A stretch of DNA of 47,938 nucleotides from Bacteroidales bacterium (lineage in GTDB: Bacteria; Bacteroidota; Bacteroidia; Bacteroidales; VadinHA17). Below, in pieces: positions 9,173 to 17,878 of the stretch. Both the position numbers and the translations under genes were made by a program. A model generated the notes under the pieces. It had not been told where the DNA came from and did no database searches. It saw nothing but the letters and a program-made list of their open reading frames with translations. Position 1 is the first letter of the stretch. Every line of letters starts with the position of its first letter. The stretch is taken from positions 1 through 47,938 of the forward strand of contig JAIPBU010000031.1 in the NCBI GenBank assembly GCA_021738535.1, given 5' to 3'.

Positions 9173-10564
9173 ATGGAAGTAGAAATTCTATCCAGGCTGC
9201 AATTTGCCTTCACTATTGCTTTTCACTATATCTACCCGCCCTTATCCATTGGTCTTGGGCTTCTAATGGTAATAATGGAAGGTATGTACCTGCGCACAGG
9301 TAACAAGGAATATGAAACGATGGCCCGTTTCTGGACCAGGATCTTTGCACTTACTTTTGCCATTGGCGTTGCCACAGGCATTGTTATGGAATTTGAATTC
9401 GGGACCAACTGGGCAAAATATTCGCGCTATGTGGGTGATGTTTTTGGCAGTGCACTGGCTGCGGAGGGTATTTTTGCCTTTGCGCTTGAGAGTGGATTCC
9501 TGGGTGTCCTGCTTTTCGGCTGGAACAAGGTAAAGCCCAAGGTGCATTTTATTGCTACCATCGGTGTGTTCATAGGGTCAGTATTCTCTGCCGTATGGAT
9601 AGTTGTGGCCAACAGCTGGCAGCAGACGCCTGCAGGTTATCATATTGTGGGTGAGGGTATGCAGGCACGTGCCGAGATAACTGATTTCTGGGCCATGGTC
9701 TTTAACCCTTCTTCAGTTGATCGTTTGCTGCATGTATGGATAGGAGCTTTCCTGGCAGGCGCTTTTCTTGTAATGAGTGTACATGCCTTTTACCTGTTGC
9801 GCGACCGTTACCTTAAGCTTTCACAAAGAACACTTAAGATAGCACTTGTGGTGGCTACTGTAGCTGCATTATTGCAGTTTGCCACGGGACACCAGTCGGC
9901 TGACGGTGTGGCAGAGAACCAGCCGGCCAAGCTGGCTGCCTTCGAGGGTCACTTTGAAGAGAGTGCCCCGGGCGATCTTTACCTTATTGGCTGGGTTGAT
10001 AAGGAAGCGCAGAAGGTGGTTGGGATCAAGTTGCCGGGCGGACTCAGTTTTCTTGTAGACTGGAATTTTACCACTCCCTTGCCGGGACTGAATGCCTTCC
10101 CGGAGGATGAGCGGCCAACAGCCATCAACACTATCTTCCAGTTTTACCATATAATGGTTGCCATTGGCCTGCTGCTGATTGCCATTACACTTTACGGAAC
10201 TATACAATGGTGGCGCGGCAAGATCTTTTACCAGCGCTGGTACCTCTGGGTACTGGTATTTTCAGTATTCCTGCCGCAGGTATCAAACCAGTTTGGCTGG
10301 TATGCTGCGGAGATGGGCAGGCAGCCCTGGGTTGTATGGGGACATCTGAAAACGGCTGATGCACTCTCTGAATCAGTGAGCGCGGGTAATGTGATTTTCT
10401 CACTGATCTTTTTCACCCTGGTGTACCTGTTGTTGTTTGTACTTTTTATTTACCTGCTGAATAAGAAGATAAAGAAAGGGCCTTATGATGAAAGCGATAT
10501 TGATGACAGGCTGAGGCTTAAAGATATAGCAGTTCAATTTGACAGTACTAAAAGTAAATCATAA
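9173..10564 (+). CDS. cydA: Cytochrome bd ubiquinol oxidase subunit I
   Basis: A 463-residue membrane subunit of the quinol:O2 oxidoreductase that carries hemes b558, b595 and d. It has H18 in AFHYIYPP (high-spin heme ligand), H187 in RLLHVWIG (b558 ligand), the acidic residues E98 and E106 of [14 protein letters not shown], the quinol-loop motif [11 protein letters not shown] and the GRQPW motif near the C-terminal third. It is shorter than the E. coli protein (about 520 residues) because the C-terminal half of the periplasmic Q-loop is missing, so it is the short-Q-loop type common outside gamma-proteobacteria. Hydrophobic segments fit nine membrane helices. cydB follows after 11 bp, so they are co-transcribed. 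Bd oxidases have high oxygen affinity and serve microaerobic growth and oxidative or nitrosative stress resistance. Confidence 0.97.
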   Translation: MEVEILSRLQFAFTIAFHYIYPPLSIGLGLLMVIMEGMYLRTGNKEYETMARFWTRIFALTFAIGVATGIVMEFEFGTNWAKYSRYVGDVFGSALAAEGIFAFALESGFLGVLLFGWNKVKPKVHFIATIGVFIGSVFSAVWIVVANSWQQTPAGYHIVGEGMQARAEITDFWAMVFNPSSVDRLLHVWIGAFLAGAFLVMSVHAFYLLRDRYLKLSQRTLKIALVVATVAALLQFATGHQSADGVAENQPAKLAAFEGHFEESAPGDLYLIGWVDKEAQKVVGIKLPGGLSFLVDWNFTTPLPGLNAFPEDERPTAINTIFQFYHIMVAIGLLLIAITLYGTIQWWRGKIFYQRWYLWVLVFSVFLPQVSNQFGWYAAEMGRQPWVVWGHLKTADALSESVSAGNVIFSLIFFTLVYLLLFVLFIYLLNKKIKKGPYDESDIDDRLRLKDIAVQFDSTKSKS

Positions 10565-10575
10565 ACTATTTGATC

Positions 10576-11610
10576 ATGCAGACCTTTCTGGGAATAGATT
10601 ATCCGACTATGTGGTTCCTGGTTGTGGGAGCCCTCTTTTCAGGTTATGCCATACTTGACGGGTTCGACCTGGGGGCAGGAGCCTGGCATCTTTTTCTGAA
10701 AGACGACAGGAGCCGCAGGATAGCTCTTAATGCTGTAGGCCCTGTATGGGACGGCAACGAGGTGTGGCTGGTCATTGGGGGAGGAGCTCTTTTTGCAGGC
10801 TTCCCCGAGGCTTATGCAACACTATTCTCTGCAATGTACATTCCTTTTATCCTTTTCCTGGGATTCCTGATTTTCAGGGCAGTATCAATAGAATTCAGGG
10901 GCAAGGAACCCATGAAATGGTGGCGTAATACCTGGGATGTCTGTTACAGCGTCTCCAGTGCAATGCTTGCCTTATTACTGGGTGTGGTGCTTGGTAATGT
11001 ACTGATGGGAATGAGTATGGACACTAACTTTATTTATACCGGTCACTGGCTGGAATTTCTTAATCCTTATTCCCTGCTGGTAGGGTTGCTGTCACTATCC
11101 CTTTTCATGGTGCATGGGGCTATATACCTTACCATGAAGACTGAAGGAAGGCTGTTTGAGAAAATTGCCCGATTGCTGAGGCGTTCCATTATTGTTTTCG
11201 TGGTTTTGTTTGTTATTGTTACGGTGGTTTCAATATTCTTCTATCCCCACCTGACAGACAGGTTTTTGAACAAGCCGGTCTTGTTTATTGTCCCTGCGCT
11301 TGCCTTTCTGAGTATAGCCAATGTGCCGCGCCTGGCCTCAATGGGTAAATATTTGCAGTCGTTTATCTTTTCCGCTCTGTCAATCAGTTTTATGTTGATT
11401 ATAGTAGCAATAGAGCTGTACCCTGTAGTATTACTCAACAGTGCAGGTATGGATGCCAGTATGAGCATATATGATGCTGCTTCATCAGAAAAGGCGCTGG
11501 GTATCATGCTTACAATAACCGCCATTGGTTTCCCGTTGGTAATAGCCTATACCATATTTGTATACCGTGCTTTCTGGGGCAAGGTGCAACTGGATGAGAC
11601 GAGTTATTAA
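10576..11610 (+). CDS. cydB: Cytochrome bd ubiquinol oxidase subunit II
   Basis: A 344-residue membrane subunit partnering CydA. The N terminus has TMWFLVVGALFSGYAILDGF followed by DLGAG, the CydB hallmark, then WDGNEVWLVIGGGALFAGFP, with about eight to nine predicted membrane helices. A TTG two codons earlier (10570) could also initiate, but the ATG at 10576 is preferred. No small CydX-like frame is seen downstream. The 3' end overlaps the end of the convergent TonB-dependent receptor gene: the two stop codons interlock at 11607-11610, leaving no intergenic room for a terminator. The cydC/cydD assembly transporter genes are not in the window. Confidence 0.97.
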   Translation: MQTFLGIDYPTMWFLVVGALFSGYAILDGFDLGAGAWHLFLKDDRSRRIALNAVGPVWDGNEVWLVIGGGALFAGFPEAYATLFSAMYIPFILFLGFLIFRAVSIEFRGKEPMKWWRNTWDVCYSVSSAMLALLLGVVLGNVLMGMSMDTNFIYTGHWLEFLNPYSLLVGLLSLSLFMVHGAIYLTMKTEGRLFEKIARLLRRSIIVFVVLFVIVTVVSIFFYPHLTDRFLNKPVLFIVPALAFLSIANVPRLASMGKYLQSFIFSALSISFMLIIVAIELYPVVLLNSAGMDASMSIYDAASSEKALGIMLTITAIGFPLVIAYTIFVYRAFWGKVQLDETSY

Positions 11611-13976
11611 AAATATATCCTGTAAGTTACCATTGGCATAAAGCCCATCTGGTATGAGGTAGATACTTCCTGCAGTTCATTATTCCAGTTTTGCGTAAAG
11701 ATATTACTATGGTTGGTCATGTTTTGCAGGTCAAGTGCCCATTCGTGGTTTGTATTTTTTGCATTCAGGCGGTATGTTATCCTGCCGTTCAGCCTGAAAT
11801 AGTCAGGAAACTGTTTCTCATAGGCTGTTTCCCAATTATACCTGGTGCCGCCTGCCTCTATTGACTCCTCTTCGTTTATTTCAAGGTAGCGGCTTCCTCC
11901 TGCCCATACCATTTTCATGTCTACCGAGAGGAGGGATTTTTTACCGATCTCCCACTCATAACCGGCCAGGCCATTTATTACGAAGTTGTTATTAAAGGCA
12001 GAGTTACGCCATACACCATCGTATCCACGGTAGCCTGCATCGAAAAAGGAGGCAGTGACCAGGTAGTAAAAGCCATCCTGCAGGAATTTCTCAAGGGTAA
12101 TTTCAATGCCTTTATTTTCACCAGTTCCCTCGTTTTCCATGTTACTGTAAGTCATAAATGAATATGCTCCTCCCTGGCTGAGCAATGAAAATTCCGGCCT
12201 GCTTTGAGCAACGGGTATATTGTAGAGTTTCTGATAATAGATTTCTGCTTTAATCCTGTGCTCATCGCCAAGGCGGTGGTCATAGCCTGCTACCAGGTGG
12301 ATGCTACGGGAGAAGTCCAGGTCCTTGTTGGTCCGTGCATATTCCATTGTACTTGTATCGGTCAGTACCTGGTTAAAATAAACGGCTTTCATCTGGGGCT
12401 GGCTGTGCATACCGGCTCCGATATTGATCCTTCTGCCTGGTTTAACTTCCCACTGAAGGCCGATCCTGGGTTCAACAGCCCCGGTATTATTAAGGCTAAG
12501 CCATGATGCATTAATTCCGCTTTTCACCGAAAGCTTATCAGAGAAACGGTGTTTCCACTCTGCAAATGCTCTTGTCATGGTAGTATTACCTTTTGAGTCG
12601 AGGTAGTTTACGTACCTGTCAAGGCGCTGGTTAAGATTTTCACCTTTATAGTATACACTGAACAGGTCCACTACAAGCCCTGTGTTCAGGTAATTTTTAG
12701 AGCTGAAGCGTTTGGAGAATTTGGATGAGGCAGTATATTTTACTTCGTACATTCTTTCGTTTACTGCTGGCTGGTCCAGTCCTATACCCAGGTCATATAT
12801 TTCAGCCTTGCCTTCTATCCCGGACACGGCTAATGTGTTAGTAAGCTTAGCGTCTTTGCCGGTATATATTACGTGGTTAATACCTGTAACGCCCATCATA
12901 TTGTCATAGTAAAGGTCGTTGCCTGAAAAGCCGTACTGGGCATCATCCTGCCGGCTGTCGAGCATCTCTATGCTGTTTGTTCCACCGAGTCCGAACATAG
13001 ATATCCTTCCGTTTTCCAGGGGGATGTTTACTTTAAATGAAAGGTCCTTGTATTTTGGGATTGCCTCTCCCGTACCGAAACTCATACCCAGGGCATGCAG
13101 AAGCTCGAGGGTACTGTAGCGGAAGTTAAACATATAAGAGGCCTGGCTGTTCTTTGAGAACGGTCCTTCTGCCCCCAGTTCAAAGCCGTTAAACCCTACC
13201 TGTCCCAGGTACTCACGCTTACGATTATTTCCGTTCCTCATTTTCAGGTCGAAGACACCACTCATGGCATTGCCGTATTCTGCAGGAAATGCTGATGTAA
13301 AAAAGTCCGAATTTGCCAGGAGGTTATTATTCAGCATGCTTATGGGACCTCCTGTGGATCCTATTGAGCCGAAGTGGTTGGGATTAGGTATATCAACACC
13401 TTCCAGTCGCCACAGCAGGCTCAGTGGTGAATTTCCTCTTATGATAATATCGTTTCTCTGGTCAGAGACCGAGCTTACACCGGCAAAATTGGTTGCCATA
13501 CGTGAGGGGTCTCCGAGGCTGCCTGCATACCTTTCCGTTTCATCAACGGTAAACGACCGTGCGCTGACAGTTGCCATTTCATTGGAAGCCCTGTCTTTTG
13601 GTGCTTCCGGCCTTACTGTAACTTCTTCCAGCTTATATACTTTTTCTTCAAGCCTGATATCCAGTACCAGTTCCCTGCCGGAGCTTAAAAGCAGGTTAGG
13701 TATGACGGTTGGTTCATAGCCCACCATGCTTACTTTGACACTGATCCTTCCTGTAGGCAGCTTATTGAACTGAAACCTGCCTTCAGGACCGGTCATTGTT
13801 CCTTTTAAAGGGTCTGTCCCCTGTATGACCACGGTTGCTCCGGGCACCGGTTGTTCTGTATATGAATCGATTATCCTTCCCCTGAATGTCTGGGTGATTT
13901 TCTGGGCTAATGCTTGTTGTGAAATCAGCAATACTATTATGCCGGTAGTAATAAAAACTTTTTTACTCTTGTTCAT
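11607..13976 (-). CDS. TonB-dependent receptor with carboxypeptidase-regulatory-like domain
   Basis: A 789-residue outer-membrane transporter. After the signal peptide (ending SQQALAQ), a CarboxypepD_reg-like beta-sandwich covers about 28-115 (RGRIIDSYTEQPVPGATVVI). A plug domain follows at about 130-240 (NDIIIRGNSPLSLLWRLEGV, then DIPNPNHF), and a beta-barrel runs to the terminal YRIYF with a final aromatic as required for BamA insertion. No SusD-like partner is adjacent, so it is not an obvious polysaccharide-utilisation SusC. It could import a siderophore, cobalamin or other ligand, and the substrate is not determinable here. The absence of a linked SusD and the total length of about 790 favour a small-ligand or metal-type receptor. 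It is convergent and overlapping with cydB. Confidence 0.92.
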   Translation of the reverse strand: MNKSKKVFITTGIIVLLISQQALAQKITQTFRGRIIDSYTEQPVPGATVVIQGTDPLKGTMTGPEGRFQFNKLPTGRISVKVSMVGYEPTVIPNLLLSSGRELVLDIRLEEKVYKLEEVTVRPEAPKDRASNEMATVSARSFTVDETERYAGSLGDPSRMATNFAGVSSVSDQRNDIIIRGNSPLSLLWRLEGVDIPNPNHFGSIGSTGGPISMLNNNLLANSDFFTSAFPAEYGNAMSGVFDLKMRNGNNRKREYLGQVGFNGFELGAEGPFSKNSQASYMFNFRYSTLELLHALGMSFGTGEAIPKYKDLSFKVNIPLENGRISMFGLGGTNSIEMLDSRQDDAQYGFSGNDLYYDNMMGVTGINHVIYTGKDAKLTNTLAVSGIEGKAEIYDLGIGLDQPAVNERMYEVKYTASSKFSKRFSSKNYLNTGLVVDLFSVYYKGENLNQRLDRYVNYLDSKGNTTMTRAFAEWKHRFSDKLSVKSGINASWLSLNNTGAVEPRIGLQWEVKPGRRINIGAGMHSQPQMKAVYFNQVLTDTSTMEYARTNKDLDFSRSIHLVAGYDHRLGDEHRIKAEIYYQKLYNIPVAQSRPEFSLLSQGGAYSFMTYSNMENEGTGENKGIEITLEKFLQDGFYYLVTASFFDAGYRGYDGVWRNSAFNNNFVINGLAGYEWEIGKKSLLSVDMKMVWAGGSRYLEINEEESIEAGGTRYNWETAYEKQFPDYFRLNGRITYRLNAKNTNHEWALDLQNMTNHSNIFTQNWNNELQEVSTSYQMGFMPMVTYRIYF

Positions 13977-14171
13977 GTCAATTTAATTTGTTCCGGTTAA
14001 CGCCATAAAGACATTGAGTCTTTTTTAGTGATGCATAATTTTACCGGATCTGACAAAAATCATGTTTTGGAGACTTAAAGAATTAGTTGTGTGACAATAA
14101 GCAGATGGGCGGCAGGTGCAATCAGCAGGAAGTTGATAGTTAAATAGTATTTTAAGGGGGGGGTGAGTTTA

Positions 14172-15779
14172 TTATACGCTTTCTGTTTCAGCCTTAACAT
14201 TCATTTCTGATGTATTGTGGAAGCTGATACCGGGATGTGTTTCCTTTGCTATTTTAAGCATCCAGTCGCTTTCAGCCAGGTAGACCGGTTTGCCGGATTT
14301 ATCATAGGCTATAGTGTTTGATCGTTTACGGATTATCTCATCCATATCCTTTTTATGGTCCGAGCTAAGCCAGTATGCTTTATTAAAGGGCAGCGTCCTG
14401 AAATCACATTTAGCACCGTATTCATGTTCAAGCCTGAACTTAATGACATCGAACTGCAGCTCGCCCACGGTACCTATTATTTTGCGGTTTCCCGGTTGTT
14501 GCACGAACAATTGAGCAAGACCTTCCTCGGTAAGCTGCCTGACTCCTTTTTCAAGTTGCTTGGTTTTCATGGGATCCTTATTGATCACTTCCTTCAGTAT
14601 TTCAGGTGAGAAATTAGGGATGCCTGTGAAATGGAGATTTTCGCCCTCGGTAAGGCTGTCACCTATTTTGAGGTTTCCCGTGTCGTACAGACCGATAACA
14701 TCGCCGGGGAATGCTTCTTCAACGGTACTTTTATCATTTGCCATAAATGTTGCCGGGGCGGCAAAGCGCATTTTCCTGTTTAATCGAGTGTGAAAGTACA
14801 TTTTGTTGCGTTCGAATCTGCCCGAGGATATACGCAGGAATGCCATGCGGTTTCTGTGTTTGGGATCGAGATTTGCATGTATCTTAAATACAAAGCCGCT
14901 GAAATTTTCCTCTTCAGGCATTACCTTTCTCTGATCAGTCCTGGTGCTTAGTGGTGGGGGAGCGATATTAACAAATGTTTCAAGCAGGTCGGGTACACCG
15001 AAGTTATTGAGTGCACTGCCGAAGAAAACCGGTGCCAGGTATCCCTGCAGGTAAAGGTTTTTATCAAATGATTCAAACATTTCAGAGGCAAGCTCAGTTT
15101 CTTCCCGCAGGTTTTTTATTTGATCATCATCCAGGTGTTTTTTCAGATCAGGATCATTAATATCATCTGTACTTAAAAGCAGTTCGGGCATTGAAGATTT
15201 TTCCGGCTGGTAGAGTTGAATCTTTTTTTCTGCCAGGTTATATACACCTTTAAACCTTCTACCACTGCCAATAGGCCATGAAAAGGGGCTGGTTGCAATT
15301 TTCAGTTCATCTTCCAGTTCTTCCAGCAGATCGAAAGGGTCTTTACTGTCCCTGTCCATTTTATTGATAAAGATCATCACAGGTGTGGCTCTCATGCGGC
15401 ATACTTCCATTAGTTTCCGTGTTTGTTCTTCCACCCCTTTACCACTGTCCACAACAAGTATCACACTGTCCACGGCCGTCAGGGTGCGGAAAGTATCTTC
15501 TGCAAAGTCCTTATGACCCGGTGTATCAAGTATATTGATCCTTTTTCCTTTGTAGTCAAGGGTCATTACTGAGGTAGCCACTGATATGCCACGTTGTTTT
15601 TCAATCTCTAGAAAATCGGATGTGGCTGTTTTTTTTATTTTATTGTTTTTTACTGCTCCGGCTACATGTATGGCTCCACCAAGCAGAAGCAGTTTTTCCG
15701 TCAGTGTTGTTTTACCCGCATCCGGGTGTGAGATAATGGCAAATGTTCGTCTGTTGCTGATTTCGGTTTTTAAGTTCAT
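14172..15779 (-). CDS. prfC: Peptide chain release factor 3
   Basis: A 535-residue translational GTPase that removes RF1 or RF2 from the ribosome after peptide release. The GTP-binding domain has G1 [12 protein letters not shown], the switch [21 protein letters not shown]3 DTPGHKDF and G4 FINKMDRD. The C-terminal EF-G-like domains end with the [20 protein letters not shown] block typical of RF3. I use the ATG at 15779 ([15 protein letters not shown]), as in family members. An in-frame extension of 25 residues up to 15854 has no homology-like features. The length matches the usual 525-535. A hairpin-forming leader (15836-15869) lies upstream. An 8-G run at 14156-14163 sits just past the stop. 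Confidence 0.96.
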   Translation of the reverse strand: MNLKTEISNRRTFAIISHPDAGKTTLTEKLLLLGGAIHVAGAVKNNKIKKTATSDFLEIEKQRGISVATSVMTLDYKGKRINILDTPGHKDFAEDTFRTLTAVDSVILVVDSGKGVEEQTRKLMEVCRMRATPVMIFINKMDRDSKDPFDLLEELEDELKIATSPFSWPIGSGRRFKGVYNLAEKKIQLYQPEKSSMPELLLSTDDINDPDLKKHLDDDQIKNLREETELASEMFESFDKNLYLQGYLAPVFFGSALNNFGVPDLLETFVNIAPPPLSTRTDQRKVMPEEENFSGFVFKIHANLDPKHRNRMAFLRISSGRFERNKMYFHTRLNRKMRFAAPATFMANDKSTVEEAFPGDVIGLYDTGNLKIGDSLTEGENLHFTGIPNFSPEILKEVINKDPMKTKQLEKGVRQLTEEGLAQLFVQQPGNRKIIGTVGELQFDVIKFRLEHEYGAKCDFRTLPFNKAYWLSSDHKKDMDEIIRKRSNTIAYDKSGKPVYLAESDWMLKIAKETHPGISFHNTSEMNVKAETESV

Positions 15780-15835
15780 CTGTGTTTGTTGTTGGAAGCG
15801 ATCAGGAGTAGGTGGAATTAAGGAAAACACGGCAT

Positions 15836-15869
15836 GGCAGTGTAGAGTGCACAACGATGGTACACTGCC
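15836..15869. repeat. Inverted repeat in the prfC leader
   Basis: Perfect 9-bp arms GGCAGTGTA (15836-15844) and TACACTGCC (15861-15869) are separated by 16 nt, about 57 bp upstream of the prfC start. They could form a leader hairpin or an operator. No known factor is assigned. Confidence 0.4.
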
Positions 15870-15926
15870 TTACACCGCAGGGTGAAGAGCAATCATGGCG
15901 GCGTGATGCCGCAATATCCGGATCTT

Positions 15927-15965
15927 GTATTATTCATTTGCGGCTGCGAAATTAATGAATAATAC
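15927..15965 (-). terminator. Candidate terminator hairpin after the Kai operon
   Basis: Perfect 12-bp arms GTATTATTCATT (15927-15938) and AATGAATAATAC (15954-15965) lie with a 15-nt loop, 50 bp downstream of the last Kai-operon stop and before prfC. The stem is AT-rich and there is no strong U-run, so termination is plausible but not certain. Confidence 0.4.
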
Positions 15966-16014
15966 CGTCCCGGCAAATTTTATTATGCAGGATCAGTCAA
16001 GTGATGCATCCATT

Positions 16015-17877
16015 TCAGCTAAGGTAGTTATTCATAAGAGACAGCAGCTCATTCTGAACGATTGGTTTTTTTATGTAAGCATTTGCACCGCTCTCCAGTA
16101 TTTTTTTCTCCTCTTCGCGCAAGGCATAAGCAGTTTGAGAGATAACAGGTACCTCACCGGAGATTTGCCTTATTCTCTGCAGAGCCTCATGTCCGTCCAT
16201 TATCGGCATCCTTATATCCAGGAGAATTAAATCCGGAATTTTTTTCTTCACCATCTCAACAAGCTTAACACCATTTTCGGCGTGTAAGATATTTACATTG
16301 GTGCTTTTCAGCAGCTCCTCCAGCAGCATGTATGAGTATATATCATCTTCTGCGATATATACGGTTTTATCTTTAAAGTCGGGGATATCATAAATCTCAT
16401 TCCTGGTATTTAGGTACAGTGTCTTTGATTTGGGTGTTTCATAGGGTATAATAAACCGGAAGGTAGTTCCTTTTCCTTCCTGGGATAATACCCAGATCTC
16501 ACCGCCCAGTATTTTCAGTATTCCTTTTGCAATGCTTAGTCCAAGTCCTGTGCCGTCGCTTTTCATATCGTTATCTATCTGGCGGAAGCGATCGAAGATA
16601 ATTTTTTGTTCTTTCGCGGACATCCCCACCCCGGTATCCCGGATACTGAACTGTATAAAGTTGCCTTCATCATTATAGAACTGTGAATAACTTACTTCTA
16701 TAAATCCTTTATCTGTAAACTTTAATGCATTGCTGATGAGGTTATCGATTACCTGGGACAGCCTCTTTCTGTCGGTAAAAAGTTTCACATCACCGGATGG
16801 TATACTGCTTTTAAGCCTAAGTTCAACATCCGGTTTTTGTTTCTTCAGATTTGATTCTTCATGCTTCCTGATAATTTCCTGGAGCATCCCGTTTAGTTCG
16901 AACCATTCTTTTTCAATATGAAGCTGGTTTGCATCTAACCTGGCAATATCCAGGATATCGTCTATTATTCTCAGTAGCTGGGCCCCGGAGTTTTGAATTA
17001 TATCAACATAGCTGCTTTTATCCTCTTCATTGATTTCAGGATCAACCAGCAGATCTGAGAATCCCATTATTGCGTTCATTGGAGTACGAATCTCATGGCT
17101 CATATTGGAAAGGAAGGCAGATTTAAGCCTGTCGCTTTCCTCAGCTTTCTGCATTGCCTCATGCAATTTATTTTCATAATTCATACGTTCGGTAATATCC
17201 CGTACAGAGACGAGAGTCATCTCTTCATTCTCCCATCTTATATTTACCATTCTCAGTTCACCTGTCCTTGACTTTTCTTTGCCTCCGAATGTTTGTATTT
17301 CAGCACTTTCCCTGCCAATAACAGGGTAGCCAAATTCCATATTGAGCAATGTAGATTCAGGTTGATTAAACATCCTGTCTGCTGCGGGATTAGAAAAGTG
17401 TATCACACCTTCCCTGTCAATAATCAGGATACCGTCATAGACTGTTTCTGTTATCTTCCTGAATCTTGCTTCACTCTCAACAAGATCATCGATAGTGCCC
17501 TTAAGCCTCATAAAGGAGTTTATCCTTGCTACTAACTCCTTATTGTGTATGGGTTTGGTCAGAAATCCGTCTGCTCCATTATCCAGGCCTGCGGATTTAT
17601 CGTCAGTTGTTTTATGTACTGATGACATAAGTACAACAAAGATATCCGAGGTCTCAGGGTCGGCTTTAATTATTTTCAAAAGATCAATTCCGTTTGTATC
17701 GGGAAGGACAATATCAAGTAAGACAAGAGCAATTTTTTCTTGTTTAATAATCTTCATGCCTTCATTGCCTGACTCTGCCGAAAAGACACTATAACCTTCC
17801 TTCTTCAGAATTCTTGAATATGCATTCAGGAGGTGTTTATTATCCTCAACAACCAGGATATTTTTTGGTGCTGCCAT
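16015..17877 (-). CDS. Hybrid histidine kinase REC-PAS-HisKA-HATPase-REC (Kai operon)
   Basis: A 620-residue soluble hybrid kinase. The N-terminal receiver has D55 in LVLLDIVLP and Lys in LTKPI. A PAS domain (about 135-235) begins FRKITETVYDGILIIDREG. HisKA has H261 in NMSHEIRTPMNAIMG, the ATPase has N-box NLISNALKF and G-box DGTGLGLSIAKG, and a second receiver has D554 in LILLDIRMP and KKPI near the end. I place the start at MAAPKNILVVEDN because it follows the kaiC stop after 1 bp (TAA-T-ATG). The longer frame to 17925 would run back into kaiC. There is no membrane segment, so it senses a cytoplasmic signal or is phosphorylated by another kinase. Last in the operon, it is the likely output or integrator of the Kai module. 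Its own output partner is not encoded nearby. Confidence 0.93.
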   Translation of the reverse strand: MAAPKNILVVEDNKHLLNAYSRILKKEGYSVFSAESGNEGMKIIKQEKIALVLLDIVLPDTNGIDLLKIIKADPETSDIFVVLMSSVHKTTDDKSAGLDNGADGFLTKPIHNKELVARINSFMRLKGTIDDLVESEARFRKITETVYDGILIIDREGVIHFSNPAADRMFNQPESTLLNMEFGYPVIGRESAEIQTFGGKEKSRTGELRMVNIRWENEEMTLVSVRDITERMNYENKLHEAMQKAEESDRLKSAFLSNMSHEIRTPMNAIMGFSDLLVDPEINEEDKSSYVDIIQNSGAQLLRIIDDILDIARLDANQLHIEKEWFELNGMLQEIIRKHEESNLKKQKPDVELRLKSSIPSGDVKLFTDRKRLSQVIDNLISNALKFTDKGFIEVSYSQFYNDEGNFIQFSIRDTGVGMSAKEQKIIFDRFRQIDNDMKSDGTGLGLSIAKGILKILGGEIWVLSQEGKGTTFRFIIPYETPKSKTLYLNTRNEIYDIPDFKDKTVYIAEDDIYSYMLLEELLKSTNVNILHAENGVKLVEMVKKKIPDLILLDIRMPIMDGHEALQRIRQISGEVPVISQTAYALREEEKKILESGANAYIKKPIVQNELLSLMNNYLS

Positions 17878-17878
17878 A

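Noticed and set aside
14156..14163. Phase-variable poly-G tract
   Set aside because: Eight Gs lie outside the prfC coding region and outside an obvious promoter, so slippage would have no clear effect.
15780..15854. 25-residue N-terminal extension of RF3
   Set aside because: Family members start at MNLKTEI-like position; the extension overlaps the leader hairpin.
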